Source of the DNA: Tepidisphaeraceae bacterium | GTDB taxonomy: Bacteria > Planctomycetota > Phycisphaerae > Tepidisphaerales > Tepidisphaeraceae | Assembly (NCBI GenBank): GCA_035998445.1 | Contig: DASYHQ010000041.1 | Location: forward strand, 1 to 64,000 | Length of the DNA: 64,000 nucleotides | Direction of reading: 5' to 3' | Shown here: piece after piece, positions 1-7,727 of the stretch | Layout of the letters: each line of letters opens with the position of its first letter | Position numbering within the stretch: the stretch's first letter is position 1 | Notes under the pieces: generated by a model | What the model was told of the DNA's origin: nothing | Databases searched by the model: none | Seen by the model: only the letters and a program-made list of their open reading frames with translations | Program-made: the position numbers and the translations under genes

Positions 1-2
1 CC

Positions 3-137
3 GCATATAACTTCGCTAAGCGACTCAAAACCCTGCATGGCCTCACGCCCCACGAGTTCATCTGCAAGAAGTGGCTTGAAGACCCTAGCCAGTTCCATTC
101 AGATCCGAACCAGCACATGCTGGGACTGTACACCTAA
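3..137 (+). CDS. IS481-like transposase, C-terminal fragment
   Basis: The window opens inside this frame, which reads NFAKRLKTLHGLTPHEFICK and ends QHMLGLYT before a TAA stop. That ending is typical of integrase-core (rve) transposases of the IS481/IS3-like group, whose C-terminus carries an RLKTLxGLTPxEFIC motif. Only the last 44 residues are visible, so catalytic residues and intactness cannot be judged. No terminal inverted repeat was recognised in the following bases. A second IS481-type relic lies at 40597-40894. Confidence 0.7.
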   Translation, partial: AYNFAKRLKTLHGLTPHEFICKKWLEDPSQFHSDPNQHMLGLYT

Positions 138-185
138 CCTCATTTCAGGTCGCCCACTTGGCCCTATGAACGATTTGCACGAAAC

Positions 186-383
186 GTGGGGAACGAACAC
201 GTGATGCTCGGCGTCGCTCAATGGGTCCACCTGTTCGGGCTCTGCTCCGCCGCTCTTGCGATCGTGCCAAAAGGTTGGAGACGTTGGGTCGCGATGCTTG
301 CCTTCGCCACCAATTGCATGGCCCTCATCCAACTGGGACGGCCGCTTCGATACTGGTGGGGTGAACTGGCACCGCGATGGTGA
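186..383 (+). CDS. Small hypothetical membrane protein
   Basis: A GTG-started 65-residue frame with two hydrophobic stretches separated by a basic turn (PKGWRRW), as in a two-pass membrane peptide. It precedes another membrane protein on the same strand by about 40 bases. No family is recognised and no clear ribosome binding site is visible. It may be fortuitous. Confidence 0.3.
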   Translation: MGNEHVMLGVAQWVHLFGLCSAALAIVPKGWRRWVAMLAFATNCMALIQLGRPLRYWWGELAPRW

Positions 384-423
384 ACGCCACTCTAGTGAGA
401 TCAAGTACTTCGACGGAGTCCTT

Positions 424-1038
424 ATGCGGCATTCGACTGAGTCAGATGCGGCACCAACGGCCGACCCCATCCCCATGGCTTACGCCACGCCATCGGCCGG
501 CGACCCGCGGCGGGTGGGCCGGTTGCGGTGGACGCTCTGGTTGCTCGTGGCGGGATGGGCGGCGTGCCTGGTGGGGATCTTGTCGCTCGTCACCATCGAC
601 GCTGAAACGGCGGTCGTCAGCGGACCGGCGCTCGTCCTCATCGGCATTGTCACCATCGTCTATGCCAGCCGCGCTGGGTTGCCGCTGGCGCGCGCCATCG
701 GCATCGCGCACGTCGTGATCGTGACGTTTCTGACGTTAATGGTCTCCGTGAACAACTGGAGCCCCGGGCGGGCGCAGGACCCGCTTTTCGTGTTCGGTGG
801 GTTCTACCTGCTGTTGATCACGCTGCCGACCCTGGCCGCAGCACTGAGCCTTCGAGCACAGCTGCGCGATATCGAGGCGTACGACTTCGGCTGGATGCTG
901 GAGGGACGCCCCGTGGCGGTGTCGGGCATGCTGCTGGGCGGCATGATCATGATGATGGGTTTCTTCAGCGGCGTGGTGGGCGTCGGAATCGCCAGTGGCC
1001 TGATGTCGGCGGCGGGACGATCATCGCGGGTGGCCTGA
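424..1038 (+). CDS. Hypothetical multi-pass membrane protein, possibly frameshifted at its C-terminus
   Basis: A 204-residue protein with about five hydrophobic segments (for example WTLWLLVAGWAACLVGILSL and the glycine/methionine-rich region near residues 165-195). The ATG at 424 is preferred over upstream starts because the earlier part of the frame overlaps 186-383 and lacks membrane character. The last residues (GRSSRVA) leave the membrane pattern abruptly. A neighbouring frame entered at the G-run near 1014-1016 continues as TIIAGGLIAYAVASRPS and stops at 1070, which looks like the natural end. Either a one-base indel or a sequencing error could explain this. Function unknown. Confidence 0.55.
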   Translation: MRHSTESDAAPTADPIPMAYATPSAGDPRRVGRLRWTLWLLVAGWAACLVGILSLVTIDAETAVVSGPALVLIGIVTIVYASRAGLPLARAIGIAHVVIVTFLTLMVSVNNWSPGRAQDPLFVFGGFYLLLITLPTLAAALSLRAQLRDIEAYDFGWMLEGRPVAVSGMLLGGMIMMMGFFSGVVGVGIASGLMSAAGRSSRVA

Positions 1039-1117
1039 TCGCCTACGCCGTTGCCAGCCGACCGAGCTAGTTTTAAGAAGTCGTGCGACGCGACGCCGTC
1101 TCTCCTAAGATGTGTTG

Positions 1118-1471
1118 ATGAGTTCCGCCCCCGCGATCACGCCTTTGAAGCTCGACCTGAAGAAGGACGAACGGCTGCACGTCGAATGGTCCGACGGGCG
1201 GGCGTGCGACTACACGCTGTCGTACCTGCGGACGATGTGCCCGTGTGCGCTCTGCAAGACCGTGCGCGAGGGGGCCAACCCGCACGATCTCATGCCGCAG
1301 CCGAAGAAGAAGACGTCGCTGACGATTCTGCCGGGGAATTTCTCGGAACCGTTGAAGGTGTTGTCGGCGGAACTGGTGGGGAATTACGCGCTGCAACTGG
1401 AATGGTCGGACGGCCACGGCAGTGGGATTTACTCGTTCGCGTACCTGCGAGAAATCTGCCCGCCCGAGTGA
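1118..1471 (+). CDS. DUF971 protein (gamma-butyrobetaine hydroxylase N-terminal-like domain)
   Basis: A 117-residue single-domain protein with the DUF971/GBBH-like_N pattern: LHVEWSDGRACDYTLSYLR, then CPCALC around residues 43-48, and a second LQLEWSDGHGSGIY half ending YLREICPPE. Stand-alone members are small and sometimes linked to Fe-S or Mrp-type loci, but their role is unsettled. The Cys-Pro-Cys-x2-Cys cluster could bind metal (inference). The ATG at 1118 is chosen; a GTG two codons upstream is the alternative. Confidence 0.8.
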   Translation: MSSAPAITPLKLDLKKDERLHVEWSDGRACDYTLSYLRTMCPCALCKTVREGANPHDLMPQPKKKTSLTILPGNFSEPLKVLSAELVGNYALQLEWSDGHGSGIYSFAYLREICPPE

Positions 1472-1493
1472 GTACATCCCGCTATCCTGAAAA

Positions 1494-1600
1494 TGTCATC
1501 CCGAGCGGAGCGGTAGCGACTCGAGGGATCTCGAACGGCGGATGGCGTCAGCAGCGAATCGAGATCCCTCAGGTCGCTACCGCTCCCTTCGGGATGACAA
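1494..1600. repeat. PR1 dispersed palindrome, copy 1
   Basis: A long imperfect inverted repeat. The left arm starts TGTCATCCCGAGCGGAGCGG and the right arm ends CGCTCCCTTCGGGATGACA; inside are GAGGGATCTCGA and TCGAGATCCCTC. The same element recurs at 21176, 21525, 33962 and 37096, with variants at 12719 and 59069. It lies between the ends of the convergent DUF971 and radA genes, so its RNA hairpin could also end transcription from both sides (inference). Confidence 0.9.
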
Positions 1601-1642
1601 CCTGCGAGAATGCGACCGCTTTATTTCCCCCGAAAGCATTGC

Positions 1643-3133
1643 CTACATATTCCCCATCGCCTGCGACAGCCGCCGCACCTCGTGAAGCGCCATGCCGCCC
1701 AGCTTGGGGATGGTTTCGCCCATATGGGGGATGATGCCATGCCCCAGCCCCAGCCGGCTGGCCTCGCGCAATCTTGTCTCCAACTGCGGCACGCTGCGGA
1801 TCTCGCCGCCCAAGCCCAATTCACCGATCGCCAGCGTGCCGGTGGCCAGCGGTTTGTTCATGTGGGCGGATGCGATGGCGAGCGCGATCGCCAAATCGGC
1901 GGCGGGCTCGGCGATCTTCACGCCGCCGGCGACGTTCACGAAGACATCGTCCGCCGCCAGGCGCATCTCGGCGCGTTTCTCTAAGACGGCGATAATCATC
2001 CCCACCCGGTCCGCCGACACGCCGCTCACCTTGCGCCTCGCCGCGCCGATCACGCTGCTGGCCGTCAGCGCCTGCACCTCCACCAGCAGCACCCGGCTGC
2101 CCTGCATGGCCGCGGTGATCACGCTGCCGCTGGGTTGGCCTTGCGGGCCGTAGTGTTCCAGGAAGAGATTGCCGGGGTCCAGCACCTCGCGCAATCCTTC
2201 GCCGGTCATTTCGAACAAGCCCACCTCGTGCGTGCTGCCGAAGCGGTTCTTCACGCAGCGGACGATGCGGTGCGCGTGGTAGCGGTCGCCTTCAAAGTAG
2301 ACGACCGTGTCCACGATGTGCTCGACGATCTTCGGCCCCGCCAGCGTGCCCGCCTTGGTCACGTGGCCCACGAGCATGATCGCGATGCCGGTCGCCTTGG
2401 CTAAGTAAACCAGTTCCATGCAGCAATCGCGCAACTGTGTCACGCTGCCCGGGGCGGCCGGCAGGTCGGGCTTGTAGATCATCTGGATCGAATCGATCAC
2501 CACGACGGCCGGCTGCACCTTGTGGATCTGCCCGATGATGCGCTCGAGGTTCGTCTCGGCCAATACGAGCAGGTTGGAATTGCCCGCCCCCAATCGCGAG
2601 CCGCGCAACTTCGTTTGGCGCGCCGATTCCTCGCTCGTCACGTACAACACACGCTTGCCTTGCGCAGCCCACTCCGGCGTTTCCCCGGGCAAGCCCGGGG
2701 CTATGTCGGGGCGACGCGCCTTCTTCCGATCATCTTTGGCGACCTTGTCTGATCCCTTGGCCAGTTGATGCGCCACCTGCAGCAACAACGTCGATTTTCC
2801 GATGCCCGGCTCGCCGCCCACCAGCACCGCCGACCCCGGCACCACGCCGCCCCCCAGCACGCGGTCGAACTCGCTAATGCCGCACGGCGTGCGCGGCGTG
2901 TCCGCATCATCAATCTCATCAATGGCCACCGCCTGCGCCCCGGCGAACGCATCGCCGCCGATCGCCGCCCCGCGACTGCCCAACGGCTGCCGGCTCGCCG
3001 CCCGCGGGTCGGCGGTGGGTTCCTTGTACTGCTCCAGCGTGTCCCACGCGTTGCAATCGGGACATTTCCCGAGCCATTTGGGATGAACGCTGCCGCAGGA
3101 ATTGCACAGGAATTGAACGCGCGCTTTGGCCAT
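1643..3133 (-). CDS. radA: DNA repair protein RadA (Sms)
   Basis: A RecA-like ATPase that promotes branch migration in recombinational repair. Domains in order: a C4 zinc finger (C10, C13, C24, C27), a Walker A motif GGEPGIGKST (about residues 106-115), Walker B VVVID (210-214), the RadA-specific KNRFG motif (295-299), and a C-terminal Lon-protease-like domain. At 496 residues it is about 40 longer than usual. The surplus is mainly at residues 127-156, between the Walker A helix and the next strand (KRVLYVTSEES). That insert reads PDIAPGLPGETP and is encoded by a copy of repeat PR5 (2683-2703). It is probably a functional gene with a tolerated surface insertion. Confidence 0.96.
   Translation of the reverse strand: MAKARVQFLCNSCGSVHPKWLGKCPDCNAWDTLEQYKEPTADPRAASRQPLGSRGAAIGGDAFAGAQAVAIDEIDDADTPRTPCGISEFDRVLGGGVVPGSAVLVGGEPGIGKSTLLLQVAHQLAKGSDKVAKDDRKKARRPDIAPGLPGETPEWAAQGKRVLYVTSEESARQTKLRGSRLGAGNSNLLVLAETNLERIIGQIHKVQPAVVVIDSIQMIYKPDLPAAPGSVTQLRDCCMELVYLAKATGIAIMLVGHVTKAGTLAGPKIVEHIVDTVVYFEGDRYHAHRIVRCVKNRFGSTHEVGLFEMTGEGLREVLDPGNLFLEHYGPQGQPSGSVITAAMQGSRVLLVEVQALTASSVIGAARRKVSGVSADRVGMIIAVLEKRAEMRLAADDVFVNVAGGVKIAEPAADLAIALAIASAHMNKPLATGTLAIGELGLGGEIRSVPQLETRLREASRLGLGHGIIPHMGETIPKLGGMALHEVRRLSQAMGNM
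2683..2703. repeat. PR5 arm inside the radA reading frame
   Basis: CCCCGGGCAAGCCCGGGG followed by CTA is identical to one arm of the PR5 palindromes at 24171 and 30834. Here it is read in frame (minus strand) as APGLPG within radA residues 144-151. Confidence 0.85.
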
Positions 3134-3295
3134 AGGGGTATCGCTATTCTAGGCGATCTTGCCCGCCAAATCGCGTCGGTGAACAGGTGGTGCTTGTGGG
3201 ATAACGGATCAACATTCACTGGCCGGGGCCGACGGCGAGCGTTCGAATCACAAGGACCGTCGCGGCCCCGGTCCAGTGCAGAGTGCAGTGTTTGG

Positions 3296-3664
3296 TTAGT
3301 CTGCCGCCGCGCGGCCGGACAACAACCGAGCGACGCTGGTGATCGCGAACAGCGAGGCGACCACCCAGCCAACCATGAGCAGCAAGTATAGCGGAGGCGT
3401 TAGCAAACGGAGCGCTCCCGGAACAGCCTCGCCATTGGTCAGCCATCTCCCATGCGAGTCGGCATAGCGGAGGCCATCCGCGAAGTAGCCGTCGGGCGGA
3501 TGCATGAGGGTGATGGTCGCCATCTCGCAGAGCCGCACTGACACGAACAGGCCCAAGATCAGGCCGCCGAAGAACAAGACGCCTGTCATGCAACCGAGCC
3601 GTTCGTACCTTGCCCGCCACGCGGACCTGATCCGATTTCGAAGAGGTTTGGAGTTCTCATCCAC
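3296..3664 (-). CDS. Hypothetical two-pass membrane protein
   Basis: A 122-residue protein with a basic N-terminus (NRIRSAWRARYERL), a first membrane segment near residues 25-45 (TGVLFFGGLILGLFVSVRLC), a polar central loop and a second segment near 88-110. It ends with LLSGRAAAD. No family is recognised. It follows radA on the opposite side of a short spacer. Confidence 0.6.
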   Translation of the reverse strand: MDENSKPLRNRIRSAWRARYERLGCMTGVLFFGGLILGLFVSVRLCEMATITLMHPPDGYFADGLRYADSHGRWLTNGEAVPGALRLLTPPLYLLLMVGWVVASLFAITSVARLLSGRAAAD

Positions 3665-3894
3665 GATCGCCCCGGCAGACTAACTAGTGATTAATCCGAC
3701 CGGCGCCTCTCGCGAATCACGCTAATCTGCGCCGGGCGCACATTATCATCCGGCGGGTCGGATGGCCAGATCGTCGGTATCGCTGCTTGGGGGCGGCGGT
3801 TGGGGAATGGCGGGGCGCGGGGTGGGGGGACGATAGCCGGTGTGCGGCGCACATCAGCATGCCGGGTGCCACGGGCGGTACGCCGCCCGTGCGC

Positions 3895-4058
3895 TAGAGC
3901 GTGTTACGCACTTTCCAGCTCAGAAACTGGCTTGGGTGCCACGGTTTGGTACTCCAAGCCGTGCCGGTACGCGCAGACACGGCTTGGCGTACCAAACCGT
4001 GGCACCCAAGCGTCGTCACGCTTGCGTTACTGACCCCGAATGTGCCTAACACGCTCTA
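3895..4058. repeat. PR4 palindromic element, copy 1 (164 bp)
   Basis: Terminal inverted repeats TAGAGCGTGTTA and TAACACGCTCTA flank a strong central palindrome (GGTGCCACGGTTTGGTACTC and its complement). One subterminal arm contains CTTTCCAGCTCAGAAACTGG and the other GTTACTGACCCCGAA, so the element has a left and a right. Other full copies are at 44455 (same orientation) and 60780 (inverted), with a fragment at 40938. Confidence 0.92.
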
Positions 4059-4071
4059 GGGTCTGGCAGAA

Positions 4072-4281
4072 ACATCGGAGTGGTCAGATGTTTCGTCTGA
4101 CCGGTCAGATGAGTCATTGGAGTGGTCCGAAGGAAAATCGGAGTGGTCCGATGAATCATCGGAGTGGCCCGAAGGAAAATCGGAGTGGTCCGATGGTTCA
4201 TCGGAGTGGTCCGAAGGAAAATCGGAGTGGTCAGATGAATCGTCTGACCGGTCAGAAACAAAATCGGAGTGGTCAGATTTC
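4072..4281. repeat. 21-bp minisatellite (ten units)
   Basis: Ten consecutive 21-base units related to ATCGGAGTGGTCCGAAGGAA, alternating between two types so that a 42-base higher-order period shows. Two units carry the self-complementary TCTGACCGGTCAGA. Because 21 is a multiple of three, open frames exist on both strands (repeating EWSEGKS or SDHSDFP), but they have no start, ribosome site or flanking protein logic. The array begins 13 bases after a PR4 copy. Confidence 0.9.
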
Positions 4282-4292
4282 GGGGTCAGACG

Positions 4293-4551
4293 GGTGCAGG
4301 ATTTTGGCATGCGCCGGGGGAGGGTTGGATGGGGCGTTAAAGCGGGTTTTTATGGGGCGGGGGTGGGAGGGGGGCGAGGCGGGGGTGGATTTTGCGAGCG
4401 ATTGCGGGGCGGCGTTAAAGTTGGCGCGGGAGTGGGGCGATAGTCTTAATACGGCGATGGCCGCGCGGGGCAATCGGCGGGGGGGGCGAACGGTTAGGGC
4501 ACTTGAACGACGCGCGGGCCTGCGGGGCGGGCGGCGCGGGAGAGGATTGGG
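4293..4551. other. G-rich non-coding spacer
   Basis: This strongly G-skewed stretch (runs such as GGGGCGGGGGTGGGAGGGGGG) lies between the minisatellite and the gene at 4552. No convincing gene, tRNA or promoter was recognised. The G-runs could form G-quadruplexes (inference). Confidence 0.5.
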
Positions 4552-5250
4552 ATGGGTAAGACGTACCTGCCAGTGAAGGATGCGGAGTTCCACACGTTCG
4601 CCGGCGGTCTGGTGGCGGCGGTGGCGGCCGATTATGCGGCGCTGGGCGTGCCGCAGGCGTTGGCCGACCGGATGGCGGCTGAATATGCGGCGTTCGACGA
4701 GCGCTACGCGCGGTCGAACAATCCGGAGACGCGCGGCCGTGCGACGATCGAGCGTCGGCGAATCGGCCGCGCCGTGCTGACGCGCACGATCCGAGAGGCC
4801 GTGGGCATGATTAAGGCGAACCCACCGGTCACAGCCAGTCAGCTTTACGATCTGGGTCTGAACGAGCGCGCCGATGCCGTCCGCCGCTCGGTGATGGCCC
4901 CCATCGATTCGGCGCCCGCGCTAACGGTGGCGGAGGTGGAAGGGCACCGCGTGACGGTGACGCTGGGCGACGTCGCATCGCCCAAGAAGCGGGCCAAGCC
5001 CGAATCGGCCGACGGCGCGGTCATCCTGATGCACATCGGACCAACGCCCCCGGCCGACCTGGGCGAGTGGCGCTTCGCCGCCCTCACCGGCCTGACGCAG
5101 GTCGACATCGACGTGCCCGCCTCGGCCGCGCCCGGCGCGATCGTCTGGCTGTCCGCCCAATGGTTCGACGGCCGCAAGCGTATGTCCGCCGCCTGCCACC
5201 CCATCTTCACCCACGTCCAACACGGCGGCTCGCTGCGCATCGCGGCGTGA
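4552..5250 (+). CDS. Uncharacterised protein with MGKTYLPVKDAEF start
   Basis: A 232-residue soluble protein. The N-terminal half is alpha-helical and alanine-rich (residues 1-110: AADYAALGVPQALADRMAAEYAAFDERYA, then TRTIREAVGMIKANPPVTASQLYDLGL), and the C-terminal half looks beta-rich (fibronectin-like guess). I associate this layout with uncharacterised planctomycete proteins that begin with xTYLPxxDAxL, but know no function. The ATG at 4552 follows GAGAGG at a suitable distance. No signal peptide is visible. Confidence 0.75.
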   Translation: MGKTYLPVKDAEFHTFAGGLVAAVAADYAALGVPQALADRMAAEYAAFDERYARSNNPETRGRATIERRRIGRAVLTRTIREAVGMIKANPPVTASQLYDLGLNERADAVRRSVMAPIDSAPALTVAEVEGHRVTVTLGDVASPKKRAKPESADGAVILMHIGPTPPADLGEWRFAALTGLTQVDIDVPASAAPGAIVWLSAQWFDGRKRMSAACHPIFTHVQHGGSLRIAA

Positions 5251-5264
5251 GGCGGCGTTTCGTG

Positions 5265-5518
5265 GGGTGTGCTTCAGCACCTTGCGCATCAAACAGGCAG
5301 TCCGTTGAACGAAACGGCCTTCAAGACCGAAGAATGCGTAGCCCACGAATGAGCACGAACGAACACGAATGAGTGCCAAACCCATCGCATGCACCTTCCT
5401 ACTTTTCGTGCTGATTCGTGCCTGTTCGTGGGCACGCTTTCCTGCTTGATGCGCAAGGTTCTTCTGCACGCATCTTGCGATTCGACCCGGAACAGGACGC
5501 GCGTTGAAGCACGCCCTA
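5265..5518. repeat. Nested palindrome with a PR7 element inside
   Basis: Outer arms: CTTGCGCATCAAACAGG near 5281-5297 pairs with CCTGCTTGATGCGCAAGG at 5441-5458, and GGTGTGCTTCA near 5266 pairs with TTGAAGCACGCCC near 5503-5516. Between them, 5341-5433 is a separate palindrome built of CACGAATGAGCACGAACGAA and its complement (PR7). Confidence 0.75.
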
Positions 5519-5721
5519 CGCACCTGGCCCAGCGGGCGACGCCAATCGGAAGGCGGAAGGTGGCCGGGGGCGAATGAACAAGCCCCAATACCAAACAGAT
5601 GACGGAGGCCCGAATCCCAACGGGAAGCGCCTGCTCTGCGTCTGCCTCAGTGCGCTCTGTGTCCTCTGTGGTTCGATCGCTTCTTTCCCCTGCCCTCATC
5701 CGCCTTTATCATCCATCCCAC

Positions 5722-6510
5722 ATGCTGCCTGCGCTCTGGACATATCAGCGGTTCATCTGGTCGCGAGCCATTGGCGATTTGCGGCATCGGTATGCGGGGA
5801 CGGGGCTGGGAATCGTGTGGAACGTGGTGCATCCGCTGACGTTGATCGGGTTGTATTCGGTGATCTTCACGGGGCTGTACCGCAACACGCCGGTGCCGGG
5901 GTTGGATAGTCGGTTTGCGTATACGCTGTACTTGTGTGCGGGCTTTCTGCCGTGGCTGGCGTTCGCCGAGTGCGTGTCGCGGGGCAGCGGGGCGTTCATC
6001 GACAACGCGCCGTACCTGAAGAAGCTGCCGGTGCCGGAACAGGTGTTCGTCGCGCAGACGGCGGCGTCGGCGACGCTGGGGCTGGTGGTGAGTTTCTCGC
6101 TGTTGGTAATTCTGTCGCTACTGCTGGGACATCGGCCGATGTGGACGTGGCTGCTGTTGCCCGTGCCGTTGGTGGCGATGCAGATGCTGGGGTTTGGCAT
6201 CGGGCTGCTCGCGGGGACGATCAACGTCTTCCTGCGCGACGTGGGGCAGCTGATTACGATTGGCCTGCAGGTGGCGATGTGGAGCCTGCCGATCGTTTAC
6301 CTGATCGGCACGCTGCCCGCGTGGCTGCGGCCGGTGATGCTGTTCCATCCGCTCTACCCCGCGGTGGCGATCACGCGCGATTTGTTTCTGTACGGCCAAC
6401 TGCCCGAGCCCTGGATGTGGGCAGCGCTGATCGGCTGGCCGGCGATCTTCATCGCGATCGCGGCAATGGCGTTCGGGCGACTGCGCGCGGAGATACGGGA
6501 CGTGCTGTAG
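5722..6510 (+). CDS. ABC-2 type polysaccharide/polyol-phosphate export permease
   Basis: A 262-residue inner-membrane permease of the Wzm/TagG/KpsM class. It starts LWTYQRFIWSRAIGDLRHRY and GLGIVWNVVHPLTLIGLYSVIF, typical of ABC-2 exporters. About six membrane segments follow, with the family pattern NVFLRDVGQLITIGLQVAMWSLPI near residue 175 and FHPLYPAVAITRDLFLYGQ near 210. It should pair with the ATPase at 7728-9056 to export a surface glycan. The ATG at 5722 is chosen; the frame is open further upstream, but that part is repeat-like sequence (CTCTGTGTCCTCTGTGGTTC) without membrane character. Confidence 0.9.
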   Translation: MLPALWTYQRFIWSRAIGDLRHRYAGTGLGIVWNVVHPLTLIGLYSVIFTGLYRNTPVPGLDSRFAYTLYLCAGFLPWLAFAECVSRGSGAFIDNAPYLKKLPVPEQVFVAQTAASATLGLVVSFSLLVILSLLLGHRPMWTWLLLPVPLVAMQMLGFGIGLLAGTINVFLRDVGQLITIGLQVAMWSLPIVYLIGTLPAWLRPVMLFHPLYPAVAITRDLFLYGQLPEPWMWAALIGWPAIFIAIAAMAFGRLRAEIRDVL

Positions 6511-6542
6511 AAAGCGGGCCGTCGGGCCTATGAAATTCGGAT

Positions 6543-6637
6543 AACCGCGGAGACGCGGAGAGCGCGGAGACAGAGGGAGAAAGCCAAAAAAGATTCTCTT
6601 CTCCTCCTGTCTCCGCGCTCTCCGCGTCTCCGCGGTT
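6543..6637. repeat. PR9 long palindrome between convergent genes
   Basis: AACCGCGGAGACGCGGAGAG pairs with CTCTCCGCGTCTCCGCGGTT around a short loop containing AAAAAAGATT. The near-perfect stem lies between the permease and the convergent pyruvyl transferase gene and could serve both as a terminator (inference). Confidence 0.85.
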
Positions 6638-6644
6638 CATTCTT

Positions 6645-7721
6645 TCATTGTAAAGATGCGCAACGCGCGGACAGATCGTCAGCGACGCGGGTGATGAGGT
6701 CGGCGACGTTGGCGCGGGCGGTGGCGGCTAAGGCGGTGAGGCGCTGCCGTGGAACGGGGACTGCGGTCGGCAACGCCGACAGGATGCGGGCGGCGTCGGT
6801 GAAGTCGGGGACGCGGGCGGTCCGCAACTGGTTGGCGAGGGCGGCGACCTTGCCGGCGCGTTCGATCAGCACCGGTCGCGCGCCGGCCCAGGCGGCGATC
6901 ACACCGCCGTGGTAACGGCTGGTGACGACTGCCTCGGGCACGCCCCACGACTGCACGAGGGCCGCAGCGGTGGGGGCGTTTTCGTAGTCCGGCAAGCGGA
7001 TGTCGGTCGGGCGCGAGGCGGCGTCGATCATCGACAGAAGCTGTCGTTCCGATCCTTCCAGATCGCGCACTTCCTGTACCAGCCAGCGCACGGTTTGCTT
7101 CGATCGCGCGCAATCGATGAGTTGCGCGATCGCTGCGGGCTGAAATTGCTTCGCATCTTCGAAGTTCAGCACTAGCCCCAGCACACCGGTTTCCGGCGCG
7201 GGCCACTTCACATCGGCCAGGTAGGCGTGGGCCAGATCGGCGCCGGCGGTCAGGGTCTGGCGATCGTACACGTTGCCGAGCAGTTGGGCGGACCAGTCGT
7301 CGCGCGTCCAGATGTGCGTGGCGGCGGCGATGATCGTGCGGGCGGCGGGTGCGCGCAGGGCGGTCTCGTCGTCCACGCCGATGCCCACGTAGTACATCCG
7401 CCGGCCGTGTTGCTGGCAGGTGGCGATCTCACCGATCAAATGGTCGTAGAACCAACTGCCGACCGACACCTGGAACGGCGTGTCGCCGACGCCGATCCAC
7501 GCATCGCAATCACGAATGGCGGCCTGGCGAATCTCGCGCGTGTAGTGCAGCCATTCGACCTGCGGGTAACGCAACTTCAGCGGGGCCAGTTCGAACGGCA
7601 CCGAACAGGTCAGCTTCACCTCAAGGCCGCTCTGCGCGACGCCCGCTAGAAACCCAGCGAGCATGAGGTCGTCGCCGACGTTGCCCGCACCGTAAAAATG
7701 ATGACCGATGTGAAGACGCAT
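6645..7721 (-). CDS. Polysaccharide pyruvyl transferase family protein
   Basis: A 358-residue protein that starts with the family hallmark HHFYGAGNVGDDLML (residues 7-21). It has a WIGVGDTPFQ loop near residue 95 and a C-terminal half with VTSRYHGGVIAAWAGARPVLIE near residue 270, which matches the SRxHxx(I/A) substrate-site region of CsaB/WcaK-like enzymes. Members add pyruvyl ketals to surface-glycan sugars or act as related transferases. It lies 6 bases downstream of the Wzt-like ATPase, so the two form an operon. No signal peptide is visible, consistent with a cytoplasmic enzyme. Confidence 0.88.
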   Translation of the reverse strand: MRLHIGHHFYGAGNVGDDLMLAGFLAGVAQSGLEVKLTCSVPFELAPLKLRYPQVEWLHYTREIRQAAIRDCDAWIGVGDTPFQVSVGSWFYDHLIGEIATCQQHGRRMYYVGIGVDDETALRAPAARTIIAAATHIWTRDDWSAQLLGNVYDRQTLTAGADLAHAYLADVKWPAPETGVLGLVLNFEDAKQFQPAAIAQLIDCARSKQTVRWLVQEVRDLEGSERQLLSMIDAASRPTDIRLPDYENAPTAAALVQSWGVPEAVVTSRYHGGVIAAWAGARPVLIERAGKVAALANQLRTARVPDFTDAARILSALPTAVPVPRQRLTALAATARANVADLITRVADDLSARCASLQ

Positions 7722-7727
7722 CCGAAT

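Noticed and set aside
256-423. Longer N-terminus of the membrane protein at 424
   Set aside because: The upstream part overlaps 186-383, is rich in Arg/Ser and lacks hydrophobic character; the ATG at 424 gives a normal membrane protein.
1051-1734. 227-codon plus-strand frame
   Set aside because: It covers the DUF971 gene in another frame, a PR1 repeat and the radA 3' end on the opposite strand; no protein family signal.
4072-4310. CRISPR-like array
   Set aside because: Units are 21 bases without distinct spacers; it is a minisatellite.
4046-4443. Repeat proteins encoded by the minisatellite on either strand
   Set aside because: Open frames follow from a 21-base period without stops; no ribosome site or non-repetitive domain supports translation.
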